Assembly: GCA_001600455.1 (NCBI GenBank)
Contig: BCKC01000006.1
Location: 2,790,001-2,854,000, forward strand
From: Endocalyx cinctus
Taxonomy: Eukaryota > Ascomycota > Sordariomycetes > Amphisphaeriales > Apiosporaceae
DNA: 64,000 nt
Direction: 5' to 3'
Part shown: piece after piece, positions 34,410-46,232 of the stretch
Numbering within the stretch: the first letter of the stretch is position 1
Layout of the letters: each line of letters begins with the position of its first letter
The notes under the pieces: model-generated
The model's input: the letters and a program-made list of their open reading frames with translations, nothing else
What the model was told of the DNA's origin: nothing
The model's database searches: none
Position numbers and translations under genes: made by a program

Positions 34410-35731
34410 TTAACTCATCCCCCTGGGGTGCAATGCACCGCCGAGCACGTAAGTCCCAGACCGGAAATAATCCTGCATCCGGCCCATAATGATAGGATTT
34501 GCCGGAGGTTGTTGGTACTGGTATTCATATCGATTATATTCGTAAGGCGACGGCGAGAAGCACTTGGAGTCGAATAACGAAGAATCCGGCCTCGTCACGG
34601 TCGTATCGAAGCTCGACCGCTGACTCCTAGATGAAAACGCATCATCCTCATCCGACGTATACGATTCCATCGACGGGTTTCTATGTTCTCGACGTCGGCT
34701 ATTGTATTGCCGACGACTTCGTGATCGGGAGGATCGCGGCTCCTCGGGTTCCGGCTTCGGTTCAGGCTCTGGATCTGTTTGCACGCTCGCGTTGGCGTAG
34801 GATGGTGGTCTCGAGTAGTATATCGGTTGGGATTTTACGGGTACGCTCCTGGGTGGCGTCGGTGATCTCCGATATGTAGACGTAGGTGAATCTGCGCTAC
34901 GGGGCGTGTTGCTTCTCTGTGCTAAGAAACTCAATCTGCGTGTTTCCAAGCTCAGCGGCTTGGGGCTGGGCTGTTCCTTCAACACCTCCAACTCGTCGTA
35001 TCCGACGATACTCCGGGGTCGAGCCGATGTCGACGTTCTCCTCTGATGCGGTTGGACGTTGATCGGAATAGGGCCTGATCTTCGTATAAGCTTATCCGAT
35101 GATGGCGAGCGAACGTGACCTATCGTGTAGGTCCTCGTTAGCAGCGGACCCGGTGCAGTATTCGTCGGCGGGCTGCCGGCTCTCTTTGTCGTCCCCACGG
35201 TGGGCAAGGTGCTTGACCGAGGCCTCTCCAACGCTTCCCTAGACGATGCCAATTCTCGTAACCTACTTATGCGCCGCTGACTGGTGGCGGAAAGAGTCTC
35301 TTCGCTAAAGGTGAGAGCCCGTCTCAGCTGCAGATGCGGGTCCGCGTCGACGTCGTTCCTCACTTCGCCATTCTTATCCGATGCCCAGAAAGAGTCCTCG
35401 CCTGATAGCACCACTTGGAGAGTCTCGAAGTCTCGGGTGCTACCGTCGGCAGGGAAAAGCCATTCCTCGAGTCGCTTGGGAAGACTGTTTGATCCTAAAA
35501 GATGGGTCAGTGTTAGAGGGATCAATAAACAGATTACTTTTGAGTCGTTGTATGCTTACGTTGCCTATACTTCCCCGATTTGGTCTTCCAGCATATATAA
35601 TGTGTACCATTCGTTCCAATAGCGGTGACCACGAGCTCGGCGACAGCTTCTTCGTCGTCGGTATTACTGCTCAACGACTGGAGAAGATTTGCGAGCATGT
35701 CGATGGTGAAAGACGTTGTCTTCCTGTACAC
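34410..35731 (-). CDS. Arg/Ser/Pro-rich, largely disordered fungal protein (about 418 aa)
   Basis: Two exons, 35731-35560 and 35494-34410; the 65-base intron (GTAAGC...TTTTAG with a CTGAC branch-like site) keeps frame. The start may instead be the in-frame Met at 35698 (MLANLLQSLSS). The N-terminal 110 residues look folded: LLQSLSSNTDDEEAVAELV, then TAIGTNGTHYICWKTKSGKY and LPKRLEEWLFP, an alternating strand pattern. The rest is low-complexity: Ser/Arg/Pro blocks, a PEPEPKPEPEEP stretch, an RSRSRRQYNSRRREH stretch and a Tyr/Gln-rich segment, ending GTYVLGGALHPRGMS. RS-like repeats hint at nucleic-acid or condensate association, but that is inference. No recognised family. Confidence 0.75.
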
Positions 35732-36645
35732 CTAAGTTTTATGTGTTGTCACGATTGTAGTATTCATGCGACGGAGAAAACAAAGCTCAAACAAAATATC
35801 ATAACAGAAAAAGATTAATAAAATATTTAATTTTCAAATAATAACTTCTCCTTTGGAGAAGAAAAAGAATGAAAAGGGTGTAAGGGCGAAGATCCTGCTA
35901 CAAGCCTTAGATAACATATGATATCCAATAGTGATAATACCCGCTTACCACTAATTGAATGATGTTGTAGATCATCGTGATCATGAAGTAGAAGAGAAAA
36001 GAAACACATGAAGAATCGCTCGTGCTCAGCAAGAGGCTAAGTTGAAGGGTGCACAGGCAGGATCATCTGAGACGTCCAGGAGGTCAATAACGACTGATAT
36101 CGGCCCAGATTCCACACAAGATCTGCTTCTGATTCTGCGACAACCCGGACTGACCAATCAGCGACGCCCTTAACCCCAGTCTCAGGAGTTGCTTTGGACG
36201 ACAGCCCATATTATGGGTACACACTTATCCTCTTCTGGATAGTCAGGCTTACGTAGAGCTCATGACATTTAAGCTTAATCTTCGAGGTTATCCTTGGCTT
36301 TCATATGGATATATAACCCATCCCTTCAGGTGGTTGTCACGGGAAATAGGGGACAGTTCTGGTAAAGGTGGTGTAGTGGAGAAGGGGGATCACGATCGCG
36401 AATGAAAATGAACACATATGTCTTAGTAGCTAGTCATTCATGAAGATGGTTGCATTATTAATTTTATTGATTGATAAGAAAATAAATAGATAAATAGTAG
36501 ATAGTAGATAAATACAGTTAGGTATTGGTTATCATATGATATGAAGTACAAACGACGCCTCGAACCAGTTCGAGACCGTGATAATTCATTAATAGTAAGT
36601 AATAAATAGGTAATACAAAAAAAATATTCTTAGAGTAGGCCGTCA
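35732..36645. other. intergenic
   Basis: 5' flank of the Arg/Ser-rich gene and 3' flank of the 402-aa gene. It has TAGATA-type low complexity near 36480-36520 and no supported frame. Confidence 0.4.
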
Positions 36646-37926
36646 TCATTCCTTCGTCGCGAGTGGATCTGTCGATTCGTACAGAGTTCCCTCATCCTCA
36701 TCATCTTCCACGTAGGGCTTTTTATACTTTCCGTCTGCTATTGATCCCGCGATGGTGGCGGTATCGTTATCGAGGCCTTCTCGATGTGCAGACCCTTCGT
36801 AGCCGTCTACTACAGAGCTCGCCGCCGTAACTGAGGCAGAAGTGCTGTTTTCTCCTGCTTTCCGGGCTGCTGACCAGAATGAGAAAGTATCCGTAAGTAC
36901 ACTTGGTGAGGGTGCATTTGGATGTGCTTGTTCTGGTTTTTCTTGCTTGATCTTAAGAGAACTTAAGTCAATAACTGGAGGGTCGACATGAGCTTCAGCT
37001 TGCTGCTCTGTTGGCGTCTGTTGCTGCTCCTGTTGCTCTGCTTCTTGTCGCATCATCTGCTGTCTCTCCTCTTCCTCTCGTGCCGTCTCCTCCTTGTGCT
37101 GCTTCATCTTCTCATCGAGCGTCTGAGCCTGGAAAGGATCGGGCTCGGGCTTACGCTCCTTCTTCTCGCGCCTCGTAAGCTCGACCTCGAGCACCCTGGT
37201 GCCCATCGGCACCTTGGTGACGAGGCCGTCGTCGTCGCGGTCGAAGTAGAGGGCCCATATTCCGGGAAATTCTTCCACGGCGCAGAACCCCTCCCACTTC
37301 TCTAGTGTCATGCGGCGGTCCTGCCGCGTGCAGTCGAACGGTCCTGTGATGTTCTCCTGAGCGGCCGCCCGGACGCCGTACTTGAGCTCGTACGTGTTCT
37401 TGTCCACGTAGATCCAGTTCAGCATGGGCGGGTCGTCGCTGATGGTGCTGACTAAACCCTCGTATGACGAGTCTGGGTATGGTAAAAAGTACCCCGAGAA
37501 GGGATATCCCTCTTTGGCGGGGAGGGTATCTGAGTCTGCATCGTCACCAGAAGGCGATGAAGCAGTTATGTAGAGCTAAAATGCGAAACTGTATTAGTAA
37601 AAAGAGACTGTAAAATTCGGAAGCAAAATCCTGCTGTGCTTATTTACCTTGTTATCTTTTAACACCACCAATTTGCCGTTGATATCTCGACTTCTTATAG
37701 ACTGCTTCACGCATGATACAACGAGGTTGCAGCGACGAGACCGATGCTCTTCTCGCTTGTTTTTGGACTGACTTTGTCGAATGGCTTCCTGCGTTCCCAA
37801 TAGCGCCGGCGCTATGGTGAGGGCGAGAAGCATAGGTACGGCCATGGCCACTTCTTCAAGAGCTTCTTCGACACTGTTTGCACGGAAAAAAATAGTATCG
37901 TTGACACGATTGGTGGCGGACGGCAT
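36646..37926 (-). CDS. conserved fungal protein of unknown function, long paralogue (402 aa)
   Basis: Two exons, 37926-37648 and 37575-36646; the 72-base intron (GTAAAT...TTTTAG) is phase 0 and falls directly after KDNK, exactly as in the paralogue at 403-1129. The hydrophobic segment AVPMLLALTIAPALLGTQEA (about residues 28-47) matches the start of the short copy, so an internal Met near 28 is an alternative start. Exon 2 has the family core PPMLNWIYVDKNTYELKYG, an ENITGPFDCTRQDRR segment and GIWALYFDRDDDGLV. The C-terminal half, absent from the short copy, is a charged Glu/Gln-rich helix (EKMKQHKEETAREEEERQQM), likely coiled coil, followed by a Ser/Asp-rich tail. Function unknown. Its divergent neighbour (39091) is likewise related to the neighbour of the short copy. 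Confidence 0.82.
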
Positions 37927-39090
37927 GAGTCCTCTGAAATCAAGAAAATAGAGTTTTTATTACTTTTTTATCGTTTCGTCTGAAAGGTTGTATGAAAAAC
38001 AAGGTTTTGACAGGACGAGTACGAAGAAGCTAGAGATGGGAAAATTGATGGAAAACTGGAAATTGGAATTTCGAACATGTTTGTTTTGTTTTTCTTTTTG
38101 TTTCCTACTCTCTTTCATTTCGCCTCCCCCCCTTAGCTGCCCTTAGCTATGATAATACACCAGGAGAAAATAATTATGGACATGGAAGTTTGAGCAGAGG
38201 TGATCAGCGTAAGCTCTTGTTTCAATACTTTTGATCCCTTGACGAGATCTGGGGGGCCTAGACCTCTTAAGGGTCTGCTCGAGCGACGTTTGCCATTTTC
38301 AATGTTACAGTATCATCGTGCTTATGTACGTTATCTGCCCTGCGCACCCTACTAGTCTAGGGTATCCATATATATTTTCCGCGGTATCATGCCATCGTCA
38401 GATCAGACCAGAATCAACATCGTCCCATGACAGGGGTTAAGCGAGACCCTTAAAGTTTGAGGCTCCGCGCTTTGATCCGTAAAACGGCTACCCTGGTCCT
38501 CTGCCCCCCTTTTTTCCATTGATCCCCTACGGGGTAAAGTGGAGCTACGGGGCACCGGGGGGCGGTCAATAGACAGAGAACCAAATACTTTGACGGAAAG
38601 AAAGGAGAAGAAAGTCAATAGAAGGATGCCAATGCTACCGTAGAAATTTGCAATATGGTGCCATAAAATCTTATTATCGGACGAAAATGCCACATTCAGG
38701 GTCAGAGCTCTACACCAACATTGAAACATTGACAGGAATGCGTTGCGATAAGACTGGGTTGAGTAATAGCATACAGACAACTCATCAGCACATCGTCAGA
38801 TTGTTTATCGGAGTTTGAGTGTTATGGGGACTCGGTGTAGATCACGGCGGATACGAAAGACGGAGAAAAGGAAAGCAGAAAATGTGTATATAAATCCAGA
38901 AAACCTCACCAGTAGTCTCGACAAAAAAAAGTTCTTCATCCCGCTCATCAAACTATCTCAGCTATCTATTTTACAATCTTTCAGCCGGCCTGATCAATCT
39001 GTCTATTTTCGCTGTGCGATTATCTCTACTAGTCTAATATCTTAATAACAACTATCTTTCCCTCTCTTCAACCCACCCCCTCCAATCAAA
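37927..39090. promoter_or_regulatory. divergent promoter region of the second module copy
   Basis: About 1.2 kb between divergent start codons. Short frames at 38403-38780 and 38815-39045 lack coding character. A pyrimidine-rich leader precedes the plus-strand start (about 39030-39090). Confidence 0.45.
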
Positions 39091-39543
39091 ATGGCCACCA
39101 ACAACCCGTAAGTTTTATCCACTTCACGATTTCTTATCATCCATCAAAATTCACAACCAACAATCATTATCTTTCAGCACCGCTACCATGCCCAAGACCA
39201 GCAACGTCTACGGCAGCGACTCGGACTCCGATGGACAGGCCCGTGGCGGTCGCCGTCCCGGTAACGCCTTGACCCAGACCCTCCCTCACCTGCCCACTTC
39301 TTCGGGTCTCGCACAGCCAGCTGGTAAGTTATCCATTATCACTAATCATCTTTATAACTCTTCCAAAAAATGACATTTGACTAATCATCCTATCCATTAA
39401 CAGGCCAGCTCCTCCGCGGTGCTACTGATGAGCACGGTAACCAGAAGGCCGCCGCTCTCCTCGTCGGTATCAAGCTCGATCTCGAGGCCGAAGTACATCT
39501 TACCGCTAGAGTCCGTGGTGACATCTGCGTGGGATTGTATTAG
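39091..39543 (+). CDS. small protein with C-terminal LDLEAEV module (100 aa)
   Basis: Three exons: 39091-39107 (17 bases), 39178-39323 and 39404-39543, all GT-AG and in phase. The start ATGGCC sits after a CAATCAAA leader. Residues 1-57 are disordered, with SDSDSDGQARGGRRPG and Pro/Thr/Leu-rich LTQTLPHLPTSSG. The conserved part is the end: GIKLDLEAEVHLTARV, then RGDICVGLY. The same type of alternating charged/hydrophobic ending closes the Gln-rich protein at 1784-2655. Codon use is strongly C-ending, which suggests high expression; this fits a small, abundant protein and is inference. Family function unknown to me. Confidence 0.82.
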
Positions 39544-40411
39544 AGCGACCACTGTATAAACATGGGGAGACCGATAAAAGTAACAACCAAAGACAATTTA
39601 AAGATTTGAAACAACGCGATACCTACAAATCTAATGGGAGGAAGATGACTACAAGGAAGAGAAAGATACCCGAACGTGTATTGTATGTTATTTTGAAGGA
39701 AAGACGAATAGCAGAGATCCCAGGGCGGGCGTGCTTATAATGGCCGCTTTGACGGGACTGACAACGAAAAATTTAACGACACTTGGAAGAGGAGGAATGG
39801 GTTAGCTGAGATATGCTACCTTTTGATCATTCATTTTCCCTTGGAAAGGGGCATAGAGAGTGGTCTGTACTGGGTTTTAGGCTGGGTCCGGACTTTATTG
39901 ACCATTCTCTTTGTTCCCTCCGGGGTTAGATAGCCCATTTTGTTTGGCTGAGTTTCAGCTGGCAAAGATGAATTGAATGACTCCTATCTAATTATATTAG
40001 CACTTGTTTCCGCGTGCATGTTCTCGCCTTCCTACACGTAGAAGAATACGCTCTAGTTCTTTATAATCGGTGTTAACATACGAGAGAAATAGACAAGGGA
40101 TTCAATGTAACCGAGTATATATCTTTTCTTTTTATCGAATATTAAAATATGTACATGTGTGGATAATGACGCCGTCTTTTCCTTTTATTCCAATGATTAT
40201 ATAGCCCCTCTCTGTGTACTCGAGTAGCCCAGTTAAAGTAGACAATAGCTAGCAATATTTGCAGTTATAACAGATGTCTTTTTCCCAAATAAAATACGAA
40301 TATATATAGGCCAAGATGTTTGTACAGTCATCATAGACATTTATACAGTCATCGTATACCACCAATTTACTTACAATGAAGTCCAAACAAAAGAAAAATC
40401 TTTTTTTCTCC
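39544..40411. other. convergent intergenic
   Basis: 3' flanks of the 100-aa gene and of the Zn2Cys6 gene. No coding frame or repeat supported. Confidence 0.4.
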
Positions 40412-43126
40412 TTAGAACAAATCTTTGAACGGTTGGTAGACAGGAGGTGCACCCGTGGGTGTCCCATAAGGCAAGGGGGTGGCGGTGGGAACTTCGATGG
40501 GATTCACGCCGACGGGGCTGTGACCGGGAGGATCTACGACGCCCATATTCTCGCCGAGGACGCTCTGTTGACCGCGCCCCACGAAGCCTTCGAAAAGGCG
40601 CGACATCTCGTTTGACATGTGCACGCCGCTCTGCTCGCTCGGAGAGTAGCCGTTGGTAGTTGGGGTCAGCGGCCCAAAGCCGGTAATCGTGCTGGCATTG
40701 ATGGTGGTGGAAGTGCTGCCTGAATGAGCCGGTCGTATTTGCTGTCCGGTTGCCAGACCCGCCATGGTCAGCGCCGCCGTTGAATGCGGATCTTCGGATA
40801 GGCCGAGTCGGGGTGCGACATCTCGCAACGACTTAATAGTAGTCCAGAGCTGTTTTGAAACGAAAGACTTGGAAGACATATGTTTAACCAGATCCATGGC
40901 CATGTAGAATTCGTCGCGACAAGAGGCGCTAAAGTTCACCGGCGCGTGGCATGAAGCGAGGAAGAGAACCGTAATAGCGGAGTAGAGAAATTGATGATAG
41001 AATGCTTGCAGCTTTCTATATATATTCGTCGTGTTATTCAAGTGCGCTAGATATCGAATCGTATGCTTTGCCAATTTCACCGTCCGTTCGGCGTACTGAA
41101 GATTTTCCATGATGCTACTATGCGTGTGGAGGATAGGCATGTACAGATGTGTACGAATCTGATTAAAGCGCAGATATGTCCAAATCTGTACCCGCTGCAC
41201 ATTGTACTCTGCTTGGGAATTGGCTGTGGGATTAAGATAGCGAGGTAGAGCTTCCCAATCGGAGAGTTCAAGTTGAGCTTCCCTAGGCACTTCCGTATAC
41301 CATTGCTTGACCCGCTGATCCAGGTCCTCTAGATCGGTTCGCAAATCAGTTGCCACATTGAATTCAAATTGGCGACCAAAACGCCACACATTGGCGCTTA
41401 GTCTCGTGTAGCTAATCATGGCAACAAGGAACGGGTATTTGTCCTATAAAATGCGTTAGTTAGGATAACTCTGTAGCGGCTGTTCTTTAATGTCGCTAAA
41501 AGGCAAGATCGTCATCAATTAAGTATGGGTAAGCGCTTACCGGGCATGGCATGTCGGGATCTACCTCCTCGTCAGCCACTACGTATGGCAACCCCGTTGC
41601 GAACGCCCAACGACGTTCGAGGATATATGCGGTCCAAAAACAAACAATTGCACGCATACGCTCTCCCTCGTCCTCGATCTTTTCTAACGCCGTACGCCTA
41701 TGGAGTCCAAGCTCAAAACAGAGTCGGGAAACTTGTCCCATAGTACGCCATGCGAGAACTTCCTCAGCAGAAAGGAAATAATAGCCAGCCTAAAAGAGTC
41801 TTTAGTATTCTACAACGGTGACTTTTGGTATTTGTAGGATAAGACGAGAAATTGATACACAGCAAAGGTGTAATGGGAGGAGTCTTACCACGAGACACAG
41901 GATAGGTAAATCCCGAACATCGCTTGGGCCGCTCATCAACATTCTGTCAATGGAAGGTCGTATATTCTCGTACAGTCTCTGGCCTCTGTCGCTATTTCCA
42001 TGCTCTTCAACGCACAGTACACTACAGAGCACTGCTTTAAGTATCAAAGTGTTGCGATCTGTGAGACCAACATCATTGCCAAAACTCGTCACGCCATTTT
42101 TACTGGCGGCCTCCATCCACGTGGCTAAAGCTTTAGCATGGCTAATGACAGAATTAATATCAACGACCGGCCACATAATACCAAGTTCTTCTTCGTATAA
42201 TCTGCACAGGCGCACCAGTTCGTCCTTGTCAAACTCCCAGAGAACATCAGTCTGGGGCTTTGTAGGGGGAGCTAGTTCGGGGGCGAACACAGGAGATATG
42301 ACGGGCGTGTCGTGGGTATTCGCATCGGGTCCTGGATTTTCGGGAGGGTTATTGCTATATCCCATCTGATGGAGAGTGTTCTTAGCAACGTCTAGGCTAA
42401 ACCTGGCGCTTGTTCGGCCTCGGTATCCGGGTTCTCGAGATTGCGTCATCGGGGGATTTATGGGAAGAGAGGGATGCGAAGGGGTGTTGGATATGGCCGG
42501 CATAGGTAGGTTGCGATCTTGAATAGGTGCGAGCCGCAACGCTTCCGATCGGAGAGAGTTTAGGTTTTCGAAAAGCGTATTGACTTGTTCTTGAAGGCGG
42601 GAGACTTGACTGGACATCTGCTTAAATTCGTCCGAGTCCTTGAAGTTGTTGGTGCAGCAATTGGGAGCGTAAAGACATTGTAAATTGAGGTTGCCGCATC
42701 GTTGACATGGTGTCTCGCCGTTGCATTTGATTTTTCGTCGTTTACATTCATTACTTTTTGCAGAATAATCAATCCATCCATCCGTCTCATTGTGATTATT
42801 AGACCCGAGGAAAGAAACACTTACCATGCGATGGAGATGTATCTATTTCGCTTGCTCCTCTGTTGAGCCGGGCCTTTGGAATTAGACGAGTCATCAGGAC
42901 TTTGTTTTCTCTTTGTACTACTGCTTCCTATTTCATTTGTAGGTGTCGTCGCTATGTCGGGTTCGGACGGAGTATTGACAGGCTGGCTACTCCCATGGTG
43001 ATGATGATGAAGTTGACCATTATGACGGCCCACCAGGGTTGGCGGTAAAAGTGACGATGGCGTCGTAGGGTCAGCCAAGGTGGTTAGGTATCGAACCTCG
43101 CCGACTTGATTTTCGAGTAAATCCAT
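40412..43126 (-). CDS. Zn2Cys6 transcription factor with fungal-specific TF domain (815 aa)
   Basis: Four exons: 43126-42825, 42753-41889, 41789-41541 and 41443-40412; introns 71-99 bases, all phases agree. The binuclear zinc cluster is split by intron 1 and reads CNECKRRKIKCNGETPCQRC then GNLNLQC, with Cys at 101, 104, 111, 117, 120 and 127 (spacing 2-6-5-2-6), preceded by the basic RSKRNRYISIA. A short leucine-rich coiled coil follows (SSQVSRLQEQVNTLFENLNS). The regulatory domain includes GYYFLSAEEVLAWRTMGQVS and LCFELGLHRR, then RAIVCFWTAYILERRWAFAT, typical of fungal_trans (PF04082). The tail is Pro/Gly-rich. A run of five His lies in the N-terminal part. The gene sits 0.6 kb downstream of fumarylacetoacetase on the same strand. 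Tyrosine-degradation clusters in Aspergillus include a Zn2Cys6 regulator (hmgR), so a similar role is possible but unproven. Confidence 0.9.
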
Positions 43127-43719
43127 GCCCTTAAAGCTACCGACTCCCTTCCTCGTACTACGAGCATCATGCTGCGTGCAAGAGGATGTTATGGAAATAA
43201 CCTATTGATTTAGATGAATGACGGATAGCTGATTACCAAGGGGATGCTAGGGCTGCTAGGGCCTTGCTCAGTTTAGTGGATATAGGAAAAACGTGTCACC
43301 CCTGCCGTTTTTATATTAAGGATTAAAAAAAAACCTCTTTAATAGTATAAATAAACACAGTGTTATCGGTTTCACTTCGAACGGTACATATAAAATGAAG
43401 CTCACTGGTTTTCTGAAGGGTCTTTTTTTATTACACTCATTTACGCTATATGAGTAGACGATGATCATTTCAACCCACACAGCCAGAACATGTATCGTCG
43501 TGTTTATGTTTACTGGTGAGATGTCAAAATGATTTCAGAGATCTTTTACAGTGATGTGATGGGATGGGAGGTGCTTCGTACAGATGTCGTTATTAAAGTT
43601 ATCAGCTTGCGTCATTCATCATCTCAACTATTAATAAATATGCCTACATAGTTGGTAGACAATATGATATCCTTGGCTTGAAATGACTACGCGTCGCTAT
43701 GCTGCATTCGACACCGAAG
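43127..43719. other. intergenic, promoter of the Zn2Cys6 gene
   Basis: About 590 bases between same-strand genes. No coding frame. It should hold the promoter of the transcription factor gene and the 3' end of fumarylacetoacetase. Confidence 0.45.
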
Positions 43720-45133
43720 TTACAACGGGATACCCGTCTGGATCCTTCCGGAACACTCGCCAAATCCCACTTTCTGGCCGGGCTTGCCGCAGATGCCACG
43801 GATCGTGATTCTGTCTCCATCTTTCAGAAATCGGCGCATATCCATACCATAGAGCATGATATCCTTCTTACCACCCTCAGTCATTTCCAACATACTTCCT
43901 CTTTCATTTGGCCCCGTGCCGCTAATCGTACCTGATCCTAGAAGATCTCCCGTCCGCATCGGACAGCCCCCGAGAGAATGGTGGGCGATCATCTGTGGAA
44001 AGGACCACATAAGGTGTTTCGCGCTAGTAGTGGATATCGTGGTCGCGTCTCCTTGAGGTGCTAAAATTTGATCATAACTGTCAGTAACTGGGATAGCTTT
44101 TGACTTTTGATATTTCAAAACAAAAACAGAAGAGAAAAAAAACACGGCCCAAGTCCGTAGATTTACATAACTCACTTTCTAGGTCAACTTCTAATTCAAT
44201 ATCAAAGAAGGAATTATCTCTTCCTTCTTGAAGATACGCCTGTAATGGCGTTTCATTCTTAATCCCCGCCGTCCGAAACGGTTCCAGTGCGTCAGCTAGC
44301 ACGACCCACGGGCTAACGGTAGTCGCGAAATTTTTGCTATTAAAAGGACCCAGAGGTACGTATTCCCACGTCTGAATATCACGCGCGCTCCAGTCATTCA
44401 TCAAAACGTAGCCGAATATATGCTCCTCGGCGTCTGTAACTTTGATGGGAGAACCCATCGCGTTTGGCTTTGCAATGAGGCAACCCAGCTCTAGTTCCAT
44501 ATCTAGCCTCCGGCAAGCTCCCGTAGTGGGCTGTTTGGGCTCCGCGGTCGGATCGAGCAGAATCTGTCCATAGGGTCGATGTATTGGTGTTCCAGATACG
44601 ACAATGCTCGAGGATCGGCCGTGGTATCCTACGGGGAGATGCATGTAGTTCGGTTGCAGGGCGTTTTGAGGCCCGCGAAACATAACGCCGACGGCGTAGG
44701 CGTGGTGATAGCCGGCATAGAAATCTGTATAATCACCAATATTCATGGGCAAACGCATCTTGATGCTGCGCTGAGAAATCAACGCCTTCTCCCGAAGCTC
44801 CGCATTTTCTTTCAGAACATGCGGATACGGTGTATTTTCGGCCAAGAGATCTTGTATACCTCTCCGGACTTCTCTATGGACGGGTCGACCAAGAGCTGCG
44901 AAGCTATTTAACGTAGGCTCCGAAAACACGGTGGAGTGGTTCTTTAGCGAGGGAAATATTTGAATAATGTCTGGATACGTGAAAAGCGCCTTTAGATCTA
45001 GGACATGCGATCCGATAGCTACGGCGCCGCGGGGTACCTGATCGTCTCTCGTAATGATGATGCCGAAAGGGATATTTGCTAAAGAGAAAGGGCTGTCTGG
45101 TGATATATCGGGTACCCAAGAGGAAGAGGTCAT
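43720..45133 (-). CDS. fahA: fumarylacetoacetase (432 aa)
   Basis: Last step of tyrosine/phenylalanine breakdown: hydrolysis of fumarylacetoacetate to fumarate and acetoacetate in the cytosol. Two exons, 45133-44176 and 44060-43720; the 115-base intron (GTGAGT...TTTTAG) keeps frame. I chose the Met of MTSSSWVPD; an upstream in-frame Met at 45160 would add nine residues. The metal and catalytic residues known from mammalian FAH are present: Asp137 and Tyr139 in NIGDYTDFYAGYHHA, catalytic His144, Glu213 and Glu215 in DMELELGCL, and Asp247, Gln254, Tyr258 and Lys267 in NDWSARDIQTWEYVPLGPF and after. HLPVGYHGRSSSIVVSGTPI is the family signature, and GTISGT near the end supplies the conserved Thr. 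Length fits the family. A Zn2Cys6 factor follows immediately; other tyrosine-cluster genes (homogentisate dioxygenase, maleylacetoacetate isomerase) are not in this window. Confidence 0.96.
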
Positions 45134-46232
45134 TTTGAATACTCGGGCTTTTTGATACAATACCTGAAGTTTGTCTATCGAGTCTTATAAAGTACTATGC
45201 TTGTTTTAATGAGTATATTAAGTGTATATGATAAGTACCGAACTAAGGGTAAACTTGCAGCTTATAGAAGTGCTCAAGTCTTAACCAAAACCTAACTTAA
45301 TCAACAAAAGTTTACTGGTCCTGAAGCATTCAAAAGTGGAGTGTTGGTAGGAAATTCTATTCCTACAGTGGTACAAAACTGTGTTCAACTGAATACGTCA
45401 GAGAGATCTGAGAAACTCGAAGCGTTTTAAATACCGATACAAGCCGGTCGGCGGGGGAAGGGAGGGGTTGATAGCGTAGTTCCGCTCTCTCAACGGCTGA
45501 CTGAACGCTCTCAAGTTCATTCCAACCTTCAACTATTACCTATCAACCTAAACATTATCGGATACTTACTTATCAGTATCATGTATCCCGTATTATGCAT
45601 CTATCTTAATGAATTTGTACGGTACACCTAACCCAGATTCGTTATATATATATATATATAACTGGGAGGAAGCAGCCTAGCAGCTGCAGAAGGGTCTGGA
45701 TCTCCAATCAATTCAGAGTCAAAGTACTTAAGAGACTCAGGCAAATATACGCACAATAAATGTAAAATGCTTCAAGAGTTACCGGATTTCAAAGATTATT
45801 CCCAATGTTTTTACTAAGAGAAGTTAACAAATGAAAGAAATCATCATCTAGCATACACTAACTACCCAGTAAATAAGATGTAATTGCTATAATATTGAGG
45901 CACTCTTTCCCAATAACACACTTCTAATTCGAAGGAAAGATGAGATGCATAGATGGATATGACTAGGCTAGGTTAAAGCTTTTCGGCATGACTCAGATGG
46001 CCAGTTTGTAGCTGTCTGGCTGTTATAATTTAACGATTTGCCAAGCTCAGCTTCAACAGCCAATCCTGACCCTCACCCTTAAGTCCTACCCTGAAGTCCT
46101 ATCTATAATAATTGACGATTAACCATACAAATAATGATCCTTCCTCCCTTCCCGCCTAGAAATAAATCTATAGAAGCGAACGTATCAAGAGTTCGTTTGT
46201 CCATATCTTTCGAACGTTTGTACATCTAGACA
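45134..46232. other. divergent intergenic
   Basis: 1.1 kb between fumarylacetoacetase (minus) and the 1,636-aa gene (plus). A TA dinucleotide run lies at 45643-45661. No coding frame. Confidence 0.45.
45643..45661 (+). repeat. TA dinucleotide microsatellite
   Basis: About nine TA units in the promoter space between two divergent genes. Confidence 0.8.
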
